Assembly (NCBI GenBank): GCA_022820825.1
Contig: JAJEEU010000071.1
Coordinates: 1-52,126, forward strand
DNA length: 52,126 nt
From: Vicinamibacteria bacterium
GTDB taxonomy: Bacteria > Acidobacteriota > Vicinamibacteria > Vicinamibacterales > UBA8438
Direction: 5' to 3'
The notes under the pieces were generated by a model. That model ran no database searches. It was given only the letters and a program-made list of their open reading frames with translations, and was not told where the DNA came from. Both the position numbers and the translations under genes were made by a program. Of the stretch, positions 7,947 to 15,243 are shown piece after piece. How positions within the stretch are numbered: position 1 is the stretch's first letter; the number at the start of each line of letters is the position of its first letter.

Positions 7947-9281
7947 TCAGCCGCTCGCGGCGCCGGCCGGACCGCCGCGGCCGCGCCACCGGCGCCGGAT
8001 GATGTCGCAGCCAAGCCCAACGGCAATCAGGCCGAATTCCAGCCCCCGCGCCCACGGCGGCTGCGCGTATGGATGCATCTCATAGTCCTGAAGGTTCAAT
8101 CCCGTGATGTAGCTGAGCAGCACGGCGAGCGAGGCCGTCCAGGCCCATACGCCCGGGAAGATCGCCGCAAACGGCAGCAGCCACAGCAGGTACCAGGGAT
8201 TGATGACCGGCGACACCACCAGCAGGGCGCCGAAGATCCAGTCGCCGCGCGGAATCCCGCGCGCAGGGCTACGGTAGTGGTTGACGGCGTACCAGCCCCA
8301 GAACGCCGCGAACGCCAGGCCCAGTGCGAACCTGGCCCCGAATGGCGGCATGACGGTCTGCAGCACCGCGAACAGCGCCGAGTTGAATTCCCATTCCCCG
8401 GCGAACACCTGCAGCGAAGCCAGGTCGCTGGCGCCGCGAAGCAAAAATGGGGCATACACCGCCGCAAGCGTGCCGGCGAACAGCAACCAGTGCCGCACAC
8501 GGGCGCCGGCCAGCACCAGCGGCGCCAGCACCAGGCCGAAGGCCTTCGTGCCCGCCGCCAGCCCCAGCACGACGGCGGCGAACCGCCAGCGGCGCTCCCG
8601 GGCCAGGACCATCGCGGCCAGCAGCAGGCAGGCGCCGGCGCCGTCCGGGTGCGCGGTGAAGGCGATCTCCTTGATCACCAGCGGACACCACGCGTAGAGC
8701 AGCACGTTGCGCGCCGGCGCCAGGCGCAGCAGCAGCGCCACTGCGGCCAGATCGAACGCAATCAGAATCGCCTGCAGCACCGCGACGCTGCCCGGCTGCA
8801 GCCAGTAGCCGACCAGGAAGATCAACTGCGCTACCGGGGCGTAGATCGTCGGCAGTTCCGGGTAGTTGACGCCGTCGAGCACGGACTGCATGGCCGGCGG
8901 CACGCCGGGATCGATGAAGAACGCCTCCGGCGCCGCGCCGTAGGGAGTACCGGTGGTGGCGAAGCGGTAGCCGTCCCACAGGTAGCGGTAGAAGTCGTCC
9001 TCGTAGAACGGGCCGCCTGCCAGCCCGCAGAGGCGGAAGGCGACGGCCCAGAAGATCAGCCGGCCGACCGGCAACGGGATGTCGCGCCGCCGGAAGTACA
9101 GGAAGAGTGCGAAGACCGGCAGGCCGGTCCACGCGACCAGCAGGAAGAAGGCCGGCAGCGGCGGCTCGCCGGACTGCCGCGCGAGCACCGCCAGCGCCGC
9201 GTACCCCAGCAGGCACCAGAGCCCCACCGCATCGACGTACCACGATGGCGCCGCGCCGCCACGCTCACGCCAGGGCGGCAC
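7947..9281 (-). CDS. Multi-pass GT-C fold glycosyltransferase (GT87/DUF2029-like)
   Basis: A 444-residue integral membrane protein with about ten to twelve hydrophobic segments. The first extracytoplasmic loop carries 'YEDDFYRYLWDGYR' (Glu94-Asp95-Asp96), the acidic catalytic signature of GT-C mannosyltransferase-like enzymes that use polyprenyl-phosphate sugars. Later segments include 'AWCPLVIKEIAFTAHPDG' and 'VVSPVINPWYLLWLLPFA'. The start is a GTG at 9281, six bases after the stop of the CHEGNY gene, with only a weak ribosome site, so coupling is likely. Together with the GT2 gene it looks like an envelope glycosylation pair. Confidence 0.85.
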   Translation of the reverse strand: MPPWRERGGAAPSWYVDAVGLWCLLGYAALAVLARQSGEPPLPAFFLLVAWTGLPVFALFLYFRRRDIPLPVGRLIFWAVAFRLCGLAGGPFYEDDFYRYLWDGYRFATTGTPYGAAPEAFFIDPGVPPAMQSVLDGVNYPELPTIYAPVAQLIFLVGYWLQPGSVAVLQAILIAFDLAAVALLLRLAPARNVLLYAWCPLVIKEIAFTAHPDGAGACLLLAAMVLARERRWRFAAVVLGLAAGTKAFGLVLAPLVLAGARVRHWLLFAGTLAAVYAPFLLRGASDLASLQVFAGEWEFNSALFAVLQTVMPPFGARFALGLAFAAFWGWYAVNHYRSPARGIPRGDWIFGALLVVSPVINPWYLLWLLPFAAIFPGVWAWTASLAVLLSYITGLNLQDYEMHPYAQPPWARGLEFGLIAVGLGCDIIRRRWRGRGGPAGAASG

Positions 9282-9287
9282 CGTCGC

Positions 9288-10388
9288 TTACCGGGACGAG
9301 GCGCGGCCCTGCCGCTCGATGGCGCGCTGGCCCGACAGCATGAGCGACATGCTGTAGTTGCCTTCGTGGCAGGCGTACTCGAACAGGTCCTCGTCCGTCC
9401 TGACGAACGGGTACTCGCCGGAGAACGGCCGGGTCCAGCGGGACGGGTCTTCTATCGTGAAGTGGTAGGTGATCGTGTCGGCGTCCACCCGGGTGAGGCG
9501 CTCGACGGTGCGAATCGTGTCGTCGGTGCGCCCGTTCGAGGCGCGCAGCAGGATCTGGTCGTTGCCCTGGGCGCCGGGGTCGCCCTCGGTGCGCCGGATG
9601 TTGGTGGTCTCGACGACCAGCGTGTCGCCGTCCCAGCGCCCCCGCATGTCGCCCGTGTACTGGCGGATGTGCGACGGCAGGTGCGGCCGTCCGTCCAGCG
9701 GGATGATGCGCGTCTCGTGGATCATCTCGACGCGGATGGCCACGTAGTCCGGCGTCTGGGCGATCACGTACGTGTTGTTGTACGGGCCGGGCAGCATGGG
9801 CGGACCCGCGGACCAGACGATGCAGCGGTCGTTGAGCTGAAAATCCATCCAACTGTCGGCGTAACCGCTGCCGGACGCGGGCCACGTCTCGGGGTCGCCG
9901 CTGGAGCGGCGCTTCTCGGCCTCGCGCCGGGCCTGGTGCCGCTGGAATTCAGGTGTCTCCGGCGGCAGGCGGCCGTCCGGCGGGTCGATGATGATGGATG
10001 TGCGTCCCGTGGTGCGCGTGCCCCAGTCGAGCCAGAAGTTGTTGTAGAAGCCCACATCGGATCCATTCACGCCCTCGTGGTCGCGACGCGACGTCCTGCC
10101 CCCAGCGGAGCTGTCCTCGCGCGGCGCATTGAGCAGCCGCTCGTTGCGCGCGATGCGTTCCTGCTCGAGCGTGGCCATCTCCTCCGCGGTGAGAAACTCG
10201 CGGCCGGCCAGCTCGGGCGGGCGCTGCAGCGGCGTGAACGTCTTGTTCGTGTAGGTGCCCATCAGGTCCGGGTCGCCCCACGGCGTACGGGGCACGGCCC
10301 AGCCGGATTCCTGTCCGGCCAGCATCATCGGCGCCAACAAGACCAGCGCGACCACGCAAGACAACGCCGCAAGATTGCCACGGTCCAT
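9288..10388 (-). CDS. Secreted CHEGNY-motif protein, uncharacterised family (copy 1)
   Basis: A 366-residue protein with a signal peptide ending near 'MMLAGQ'. I do not know a function. It belongs to the same family as the gene at 41520-42572. Shared blocks are 'PRTPWGDPDLMGTYTN', 'ELAGREFLTAEEM', 'IDPPDGRLPPETPEF', 'IIPLDGRPHLPSHIRQY', 'GRWDGDTLVVETTNI' and the C-terminal 'LFEYACHEGNYSMSLML'. The repeated tryptophan/aspartate blocks suggest a beta-rich fold. The single Cys-His of the CHEGNY block is not a heme motif. GGAGG precedes the start. It is the first gene of the glycosyltransferase group, six bases from the next gene. Confidence 0.85.
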   Translation of the reverse strand: MDRGNLAALSCVVALVLLAPMMLAGQESGWAVPRTPWGDPDLMGTYTNKTFTPLQRPPELAGREFLTAEEMATLEQERIARNERLLNAPREDSSAGGRTSRRDHEGVNGSDVGFYNNFWLDWGTRTTGRTSIIIDPPDGRLPPETPEFQRHQARREAEKRRSSGDPETWPASGSGYADSWMDFQLNDRCIVWSAGPPMLPGPYNNTYVIAQTPDYVAIRVEMIHETRIIPLDGRPHLPSHIRQYTGDMRGRWDGDTLVVETTNIRRTEGDPGAQGNDQILLRASNGRTDDTIRTVERLTRVDADTITYHFTIEDPSRWTRPFSGEYPFVRTDEDLFEYACHEGNYSMSLMLSGQRAIERQGRASSR

Positions 10389-10566
10389 CGGTCACCTCCA
10401 GCTTCTGCTCTGCCGATTCTAGCGCCATCTCGCGTCCGCGCGGGCGGCGCGGCGGGTGTCGCCGAGCGCCACTTGCATGCGTTGTGCGGATGCGCACCGT
10501 GGCACTACGATGGGCGTGGCAACGGCGCGGGGTTGCGCGAGTCGCCTACAACGACGGGGGTTTGCA

Positions 10567-11187
10567 ATGGAACGGACATCCGCACCCGGCACTCTCACGC
10601 TGGCCGGCGTCCTCATGCTGGGAGCCATAGTCGGCGCGGCCGGATACGCCGCCCTTGCCGCAGGGGAGGACGCGCCGGCCGTGGACCCGGCGGATCAGCG
10701 CCTGCTGCACGAGCTGGCGGCGAAGGACGAGATTCGCGCGCAGATCTACAACTACGCGCGCGGCCTGGACCGCATGGACAGGGAGCTGGCGACACGGGTC
10801 TGGCACGCTGACGGCACCGCGAACTACATCGGCACCTACGAGGGCACGGGCGCCGGCTTCGTCGACTGGGTGTGGCCTTTCCATGAGCAGCTCACGGCCC
10901 ATTCGCACCAGATAACCAACGTGCTCATCGAGGTGGACGGCGACACGGCGGTGAGCGAAGCGTACGTGATGGCCTCGCTGCACACGCGGACGGTCGACGG
11001 CGCAACCACCCTGCTGGTGCGCAGCCGCTACGCGGACACCTGGTCGAAGCGAGAGGGGCGCTGGGCTATCGACCACCGTCTCGCCATCACGGACTTCCGC
11101 ACCCTGTCCGTGGCGGACGATCCCGGCGAGCCGACAGAGGGCCGCCGCGACCGCGGCGATCCCTCGTACCAGGCATATCCCTTCTGA
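10567..11187 (+). CDS. SnoaL-like (NTF2 fold) secreted protein
   Basis: A 206-residue protein with an N-terminal membrane or signal segment (residues 8-32), then a SnoaL_4-type domain (PF13577). The text 'LAAKDEIRAQIYNYARGLDRMD' is followed by 'ATRVWHADGTANYIG', 'SHQITNVLIEVDGDTAVSEAYVM' and 'YADTWSKREGRWAIDHRLAI', the order seen in this family of cone-shaped dehydratase/isomerase-like or binding proteins. The frame is open up to 10456, but the ATG at 10567 gives the signal-like segment and has a purine-rich GGGGG upstream. It stands alone: the divergent gene at 10388 and the toxin-antitoxin pair on the opposite strand flank it. Confidence 0.8.
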   Translation: MERTSAPGTLTLAGVLMLGAIVGAAGYAALAAGEDAPAVDPADQRLLHELAAKDEIRAQIYNYARGLDRMDRELATRVWHADGTANYIGTYEGTGAGFVDWVWPFHEQLTAHSHQITNVLIEVDGDTAVSEAYVMASLHTRTVDGATTLLVRSRYADTWSKREGRWAIDHRLAITDFRTLSVADDPGEPTEGRRDRGDPSYQAYPF

Positions 11188-11201
11188 GGCCGCAGCCGTG
11201 A

Positions 11202-11615
11202 TCACGGCACGGCGTCGGGCGTGACGCGGTCGATGCCGTCGATGCCGTCGAAATGGCGGTCGTAGCTGACAATGGTACGGACGCCTATGCGGCGCATGAC
11301 CGCCGCGTGGATTGCATCGCGGGGTCGGACGTCACCGCAGTCCTTCAGGATGGCGCGGCATTCCCACAGATCGTCGATCACGACCGGATGAATCATCGGC
11401 ATCGCGGAGGCGAAGCTCTCGAACACGACGAAGCCGACTGCCGGCCGGCGGACCGCGGTGTAGCGGTGCAGGATTTCCTGCAGCACCTCGACGTCGCTGA
11501 CGGCGTCGACGCGCCGGCGTGCAACTGCCAGCATGAACCTGGCGGACGCAGCCTTGAACGCATGGTCCCGGCCCGCCGCGTACATGGGCACGTTGGCGTC
11601 GACGAACACCGTCAC
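11202..11615 (-). CDS. vapC: PIN-domain toxin, VapC-like ribonuclease
   Basis: A 137-residue PIN-domain protein. Acidic metal-binding residues typical of the fold are visible: Asp6 in 'VFVDANVPMY', a Glu in 'VLQEILHRY', Asp in 'RPRDAIHAAVM' and Asp in 'SYDRHFDGI'. VapC toxins cleave tRNA or rRNA and are held inactive by the partner antitoxin. It starts at a GTG whose last two bases begin the TGA stop of the upstream antitoxin gene (GTGA overlap), the usual coupling of such pairs. The C-terminal end contains a short DNA direct repeat coding for DGIDGID, described under findings. Confidence 0.88.
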   Translation of the reverse strand: MTVFVDANVPMYAAGRDHAFKAASARFMLAVARRRVDAVSDVEVLQEILHRYTAVRRPAVGFVVFESFASAMPMIHPVVIDDLWECRAILKDCGDVRPRDAIHAAVMRRIGVRTIVSYDRHFDGIDGIDRVTPDAVP

Positions 11616-11866
11616 CGTTCGAGCGCGCCCCGGATGATCTCCTCTTCCAACTGCGCCGGGTCGTCGGGCACGTCGTCAGCCAGCCGCACGAGGCGTTCGA
11701 CAGCCTCGAGGCGTTCCCGCACGCCGCCCGAACCGTAGCGTGCAGTGGCAGCTTCCCGCACGAGCTCGCCGACGGAGCGTCCTTGGCGGTGCGCCTCCGC
11801 CTGGAGCTCCTTGTAGAGAGCCGGCGGAAAGAGGATGGTCGCCTTCTTCGTCATCTGTTCTGACAT
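11612..11866 (-). CDS. vapB: Ribbon-helix-helix antitoxin of the PIN toxin
   Basis: An 84-residue protein whose N-terminus (about residues 6-45, 'KKATILFPPALYKELQAEAH' then 'GRSVGELVREA') is a CopG/ribbon-helix-helix DNA-binding domain. The acidic C-terminus ('DDVPDDPAQLEEEIIRG') would cap the PIN toxin. Start choice is uncertain: in-frame ATGs occur at 11884, 11878, 11866 and 11854, and none has a good ribosome site. I prefer 11866, which leaves the inverted repeat at 11878-11893 upstream as a possible operator. It overlaps the toxin gene at the stop codon. Confidence 0.82.
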   Translation of the reverse strand: MSEQMTKKATILFPPALYKELQAEAHRQGRSVGELVREAATARYGSGGVRERLEAVERLVRLADDVPDDPAQLEEEIIRGALER

Positions 11867-11877
11867 GTCAGCATCCA

Positions 11878-11893
11878 TATCCATATCAGGATA
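11878..11893. promoter_or_regulatory. Inverted repeat, candidate operator of the toxin-antitoxin pair
   Basis: TATCC, a six-base spacer, then GGATA form a perfect inverted repeat just upstream of the preferred antitoxin start. Ribbon-helix-helix antitoxins usually repress their own operon by binding short palindromes at the promoter. A TTGACG hexamer further upstream on the minus strand (17 bases before TAGCGT) is a weak promoter candidate. Confidence 0.4.
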
Positions 11894-11983
11894 AGATACG
11901 CTACTCTTCAGGCGGTCCGGCGTCAACGGGTCACGGTCGGAAATAGCGGGTCCTCGTGATATCGTTGCGGCAGGAGGGCAGCA

Positions 11984-12709
11984 ATGGCGATTTCCAGACG
12001 CACGGCGCTTCGGATATCGGGCTCGGCGCTGACCGGGATCTCGCTCGGCGCGCTGGCGGGTGAGCGGCTTGCGGCCCGGGGCAGGCAGGCCGGACAGTCC
12101 GGGCAGGAGTTCCCCGACACGCTCGTGGACGGACCGCTGCGCGAAGGGTTTCCGGCCGAGCTGCCGCTGCTGCCGGACGGCTCGGCGCCGTTGCACGACC
12201 CGAGCGAGGCGGGCGGGATCACGCCGCCGGTCCTCTGGCGTACCGAGGGCCGCCGCACGCCCGACGTCGAAACCGACTACCGGAACATGGCCATACGGGT
12301 GGACACCCGGGGGCTGGGCCGGATGCGCGGGACGCTCCGCTTCCAGGACCTGGAGCGGCTGCCGCAGGCATCGGCCACCTACCTGCTGCAGTGCGGCGCT
12401 CCGAACCCCCGCGGCATCGTCACCTGGACCGGCGTGCGCTTTGCCGACTTCGCCGACATGCTCGGCCTGCACGAGGGCGTGCACTACTGCCGATTCACCG
12501 CCGCGGACGATTTCTACGTCGACGAAGATTTGGTCACGCTACGCCACGAGCAGGTGCTGCTCGCCTGGCTCATGAACGGCCAGCCGATCCCGGCGGACCA
12601 TGGCGCTCCGCTGCGCCTCATCGTGCCGTTCCGCTACGGCAACCGCAGCATCAAGTCGATCACGGGCATGATGTTCGCCACGCCGGGACTGCCGCGGCCC
12701 GCCGCGTAG
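11984..12709 (+). CDS. Tat-exported molybdopterin oxidoreductase (sulfite oxidase fold)
   Basis: A 241-residue protein with a twin-arginine leader (ISRRTALRISGSALTG) and a single Oxidored_molyb domain (PF00174). The conserved cysteine that binds molybdenum is seen in 'TYLLQCGAPNPRGIVTWTGV'. Later blocks 'DDFYVDEDLVTLRHEQVLLAW', 'MNGQPIPADHGAPLRLIVP' and 'YGNRSIKSI' follow the sulfite oxidase/YedY order. It lacks the C-terminal dimerisation domain of true sulfite oxidases, so the substrate is open. AGGAGGG lies before the start. It leads the plus-strand run with the VOC protein and two quinoproteins, suggesting a shared periplasmic redox role. Confidence 0.88.
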   Translation: MAISRRTALRISGSALTGISLGALAGERLAARGRQAGQSGQEFPDTLVDGPLREGFPAELPLLPDGSAPLHDPSEAGGITPPVLWRTEGRRTPDVETDYRNMAIRVDTRGLGRMRGTLRFQDLERLPQASATYLLQCGAPNPRGIVTWTGVRFADFADMLGLHEGVHYCRFTAADDFYVDEDLVTLRHEQVLLAWLMNGQPIPADHGAPLRLIVPFRYGNRSIKSITGMMFATPGLPRPAA

Positions 12710-12747
12710 ATTTCGGCGCCGGCAATTCCCGCCAGGCGCGTTGGCGC

Positions 12748-13263
12748 ATGCTGCCCGGACCTTCCGTAACGGGTGTTGCCGAGATCGCGCTCAGCGTGCG
12801 CGACCTGCCAGCCATGCGGCGGTTCTACCGGGATGTGCTCGGCTTCGAGCTCTGGCGGGAGGCCTGTTACGAGACCGGGCCAGCGCCCGACCCGGACGGC
12901 GCGCCGACCATCTCGTTCCTGACGATCCGGCAGCTCGACACCCCGCTCGGGCGCCACGGCCACCCGCTGTTGCTCGCGCTGATCGACTACCGGCGGCATC
13001 TGCTCGCTCGGGACCGGTTCGACGGCCTGGATCCGCGGCGGTCGACGCTCAATCACCTGGCGTTCGAGATTCCGGCCGAACGCTACGAGTCCGAGCGCGA
13101 ACGCCTGGCGGCGCTCGGTCTCGAGCCGCGGCCCGTCAGGTTTCCCGGCACGAATGCCCGGGCGCTGTTCTTCCACGATCCCGAGGGCAACCTGGTCGAG
13201 CTCATCTGCCACGACCCGGAGCAGGCGGGAGTATCCTACGCGGAGACTGGAGAGGCATCGTGA
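12748..13263 (+). CDS. VOC (glyoxalase/extradiol dioxygenase fold) protein
   Basis: A 171-residue cytoplasmic-type protein without a signal peptide, made of two VOC beta-alpha-beta modules. Typical text is 'AEIALSVRDLPAMRRFYRDVLGFELW' split over its first strand and helix, 'LNHLAFEIPAERYESERERL' and 'ALFFHDPEGNLVELICHD'. The His of NHLAF and the Glu of NLVEL are the likely metal ligands. Whether it is a lyase, dioxygenase or resistance protein cannot be told. Its TGA stop overlaps the GTG start of the following PQQ dehydrogenase, so the two are translationally coupled even though one product stays inside and the other is exported. Confidence 0.88.
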   Translation: MLPGPSVTGVAEIALSVRDLPAMRRFYRDVLGFELWREACYETGPAPDPDGAPTISFLTIRQLDTPLGRHGHPLLLALIDYRRHLLARDRFDGLDPRRSTLNHLAFEIPAERYESERERLAALGLEPRPVRFPGTNARALFFHDPEGNLVELICHDPEQAGVSYAETGEAS

Positions 13264-15212
13264 GAATCATCCTTGCCGCCGGAATCGTCCTCCTGGCATT
13301 GGCGCCCGGCGCACTGGGCCAGGATCGGGAGATGGTCGAGTGGCCGTACGTCGGCGGCACGCAGGCGCACACGAAATACTCGCCGCTGGCCGACATCAAC
13401 CGGTCGAACGTGGACGAGCTGGAAATCGTCTGGAGCTGGGATCCGAACGAACAGCCGCTGCCGGAGCTGGGTGCGCGGCCGGGGCGGTTCCAGGCGTCGC
13501 CGCTGATGATCGACGACACGCTGTACTTCCCGACGATGTACTCGCGCGTGGTGGCGCTCGACGCCGAGACCGGGGCCGAGAAGTGGATCTACGACCCGCG
13601 GGTCTACGAGGATGACGCCAGCGGCGCGAGCCCGGGCGGCAACTTCCACCACCGCGGCATTGCGTTCCGGCGGGACGGGGACGACCTGCACCTGTTCCTC
13701 AACAGCCGCACGCGGCTGTACGCCATTGACGCCGCCACCGGCCAGCTCATCACGAGCTTCGGCGACGGCGGCAGCGTGCTGCTGACCGACGGCCACGGAC
13801 GGGAGGTCCCGAGCTATACGTTCGACCAGACCTCGCCCGCCGTGGTCTACGACGACCTGGTGATTGTCGGCAGCCGGGTGCCCGACCGCGTGCAGCGGCG
13901 CTTCGACACGCCCGGCTCCGTGCAGGCGTTCGACGCGCGCACGGGGGAGCGCAGGTGGATCTTCTTCACCATCCCGCAGTCGAACGACGCGTTCGGCGCC
14001 GACACCTGGGAGAACCAGTCTTGGCGCTTCACGGGACACGCCAACGTCTGGGGCCTGATGTCGCTCGACGAGGAGCGCGGCCTGCTCTACGTGCCGACCA
14101 GCACGCCGAGCAGCGACTACTGGGGCGGCCGGCGGCCGGGCGCCAACCTGTTCGCCGAGTCGATCCTGTGTCTCGACGCGCGCACCGGCGAGCGGCAGTG
14201 GCACTTCCAGACCGTGCACCACGGGCTTTGGGACTACGACCTCACGGCGCCCCCCACCCTGGCGACGATCACGGTGGACGGGCGGACCATCGACGCGGTG
14301 GCCCAGGTGTCGAAGCAGGGTTTTACCTACGTATTCGACCGCGTGACCGGCGAACCCGTGTGGCCCATCGAGGAGCGCCCGGTCGATACCGAGACCGACG
14401 TGCCGGGCGAGGTGCCGTATCCGACGCAGCCGTTTCCGACGAAGCCGCCGGCGTTCGCGGGCCAGGGGATTTCGCTCGACGACGCCAACGACCTGACTCC
14501 GGAGATCCATGCCCTGGCCCTCGAGGAGCTGGGGCAATACCGGCTCGGGCCGATCTTTACGCCCCCGAGCCTGCAGGGCACGTTGCAGCGGCCGACGGTC
14601 GGCGGCGGCGCCAACTGGGGCGGGTCGGCATTCGATCCGGAGACGGGCTTCCTGTACGTCAGGTCGACGGAGGGGGTCTCCCCGAATCAGATCTGCCGGA
14701 ACCCGGGTGAAGATCCCGATGTCGACGTCGAGTACAGCAACAACTGTCCGCGCGGCGCGGTGACGGCCATCTTCCGCGGCCGGCCAGGAGCGATCGCGCC
14801 CGTGCGCAGCCGGCTGGGGCCGGTTCCGGTAATCAAGCCGCCCTGGGTCCGGGTGAGCGCGATCGACCTGAACCGCGGCGAGATTGCCTGGCAGATGCCG
14901 CTCGGGGCGGGCAGCCGCGTCGTGCGCAATCACCCGCTGCTGCGGGGAGTCGACCTGCCGGAGCGGCTCGGCGGCCCCGGCGGCAGGGGCCCGCTGGTCA
15001 CCGCCGGCGGCCTCGTGTTCTTCGGCAGCGGCGACGAGCATCTGTACGCGTTCGACAAGCTGACCGGCGAGGAGGTCTGGCGCGGCGCGCTGCCGTTCCA
15101 GGCGGGCGGCAATCCTTCGACCTACCGGACCCGCTCGGGCCGGCAGTTCCTGGTGATCCCGACCGGCGCGGGCCCGGACGCGGCCCTCGTCGCCTTGGCG
15201 CTGCCGTCCTGA
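13260..15212 (+). CDS. PQQ-dependent dehydrogenase, mGDH-like soluble form (copy 1)
   Basis: A 650-residue quinoprotein. A signal peptide (MRIILAAGIVLLALAPGALG) is followed by an eight-bladed PQQ propeller: 'GGTQAHTKYSPLADINRSNV', 'VVALDAETGAEKWIYDP', 'LFAESILCLDARTGERQW', 'FQTVHHGLWDYDL', 'GFTYVFDRVTGEPVWPIEER' and 'YPTQPFPTKPPAF'. These motifs match the membrane glucose dehydrogenase-like class, but the N-terminal membrane helices of Gcd are absent, so it is a free periplasmic enzyme. It would oxidise an alcohol or sugar and pass electrons to a c-type cytochrome or quinone. The GTG start at 13260 has GGAGAGG upstream; much longer upstream reading exists but runs over the VOC gene. A close relative follows directly. 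Confidence 0.92.
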   Translation: MRIILAAGIVLLALAPGALGQDREMVEWPYVGGTQAHTKYSPLADINRSNVDELEIVWSWDPNEQPLPELGARPGRFQASPLMIDDTLYFPTMYSRVVALDAETGAEKWIYDPRVYEDDASGASPGGNFHHRGIAFRRDGDDLHLFLNSRTRLYAIDAATGQLITSFGDGGSVLLTDGHGREVPSYTFDQTSPAVVYDDLVIVGSRVPDRVQRRFDTPGSVQAFDARTGERRWIFFTIPQSNDAFGADTWENQSWRFTGHANVWGLMSLDEERGLLYVPTSTPSSDYWGGRRPGANLFAESILCLDARTGERQWHFQTVHHGLWDYDLTAPPTLATITVDGRTIDAVAQVSKQGFTYVFDRVTGEPVWPIEERPVDTETDVPGEVPYPTQPFPTKPPAFAGQGISLDDANDLTPEIHALALEELGQYRLGPIFTPPSLQGTLQRPTVGGGANWGGSAFDPETGFLYVRSTEGVSPNQICRNPGEDPDVDVEYSNNCPRGAVTAIFRGRPGAIAPVRSRLGPVPVIKPPWVRVSAIDLNRGEIAWQMPLGAGSRVVRNHPLLRGVDLPERLGGPGGRGPLVTAGGLVFFGSGDEHLYAFDKLTGEEVWRGALPFQAGGNPSTYRTRSGRQFLVIPTGAGPDAALVALALPS

Positions 15213-15243
15213 CGCGGCCGCGGCCGGAAGGAGACCACTGCAG

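Noticed and set aside
7008..10811. A 1267-codon open frame on the plus strand
   Set aside because: It lies antisense to the DUF547, GT2, GT-C and CHEGNY genes, all of which have family motifs. The translation is rich in Arg, Ala, Gln, His and Pro, as expected for the reverse of high-GC coding DNA.
12741..13259. Upstream extension of the first PQQ dehydrogenase frame
   Set aside because: It overlaps the VOC gene in another frame. The GTG at 13260 with a ribosome site and signal peptide is the better start.
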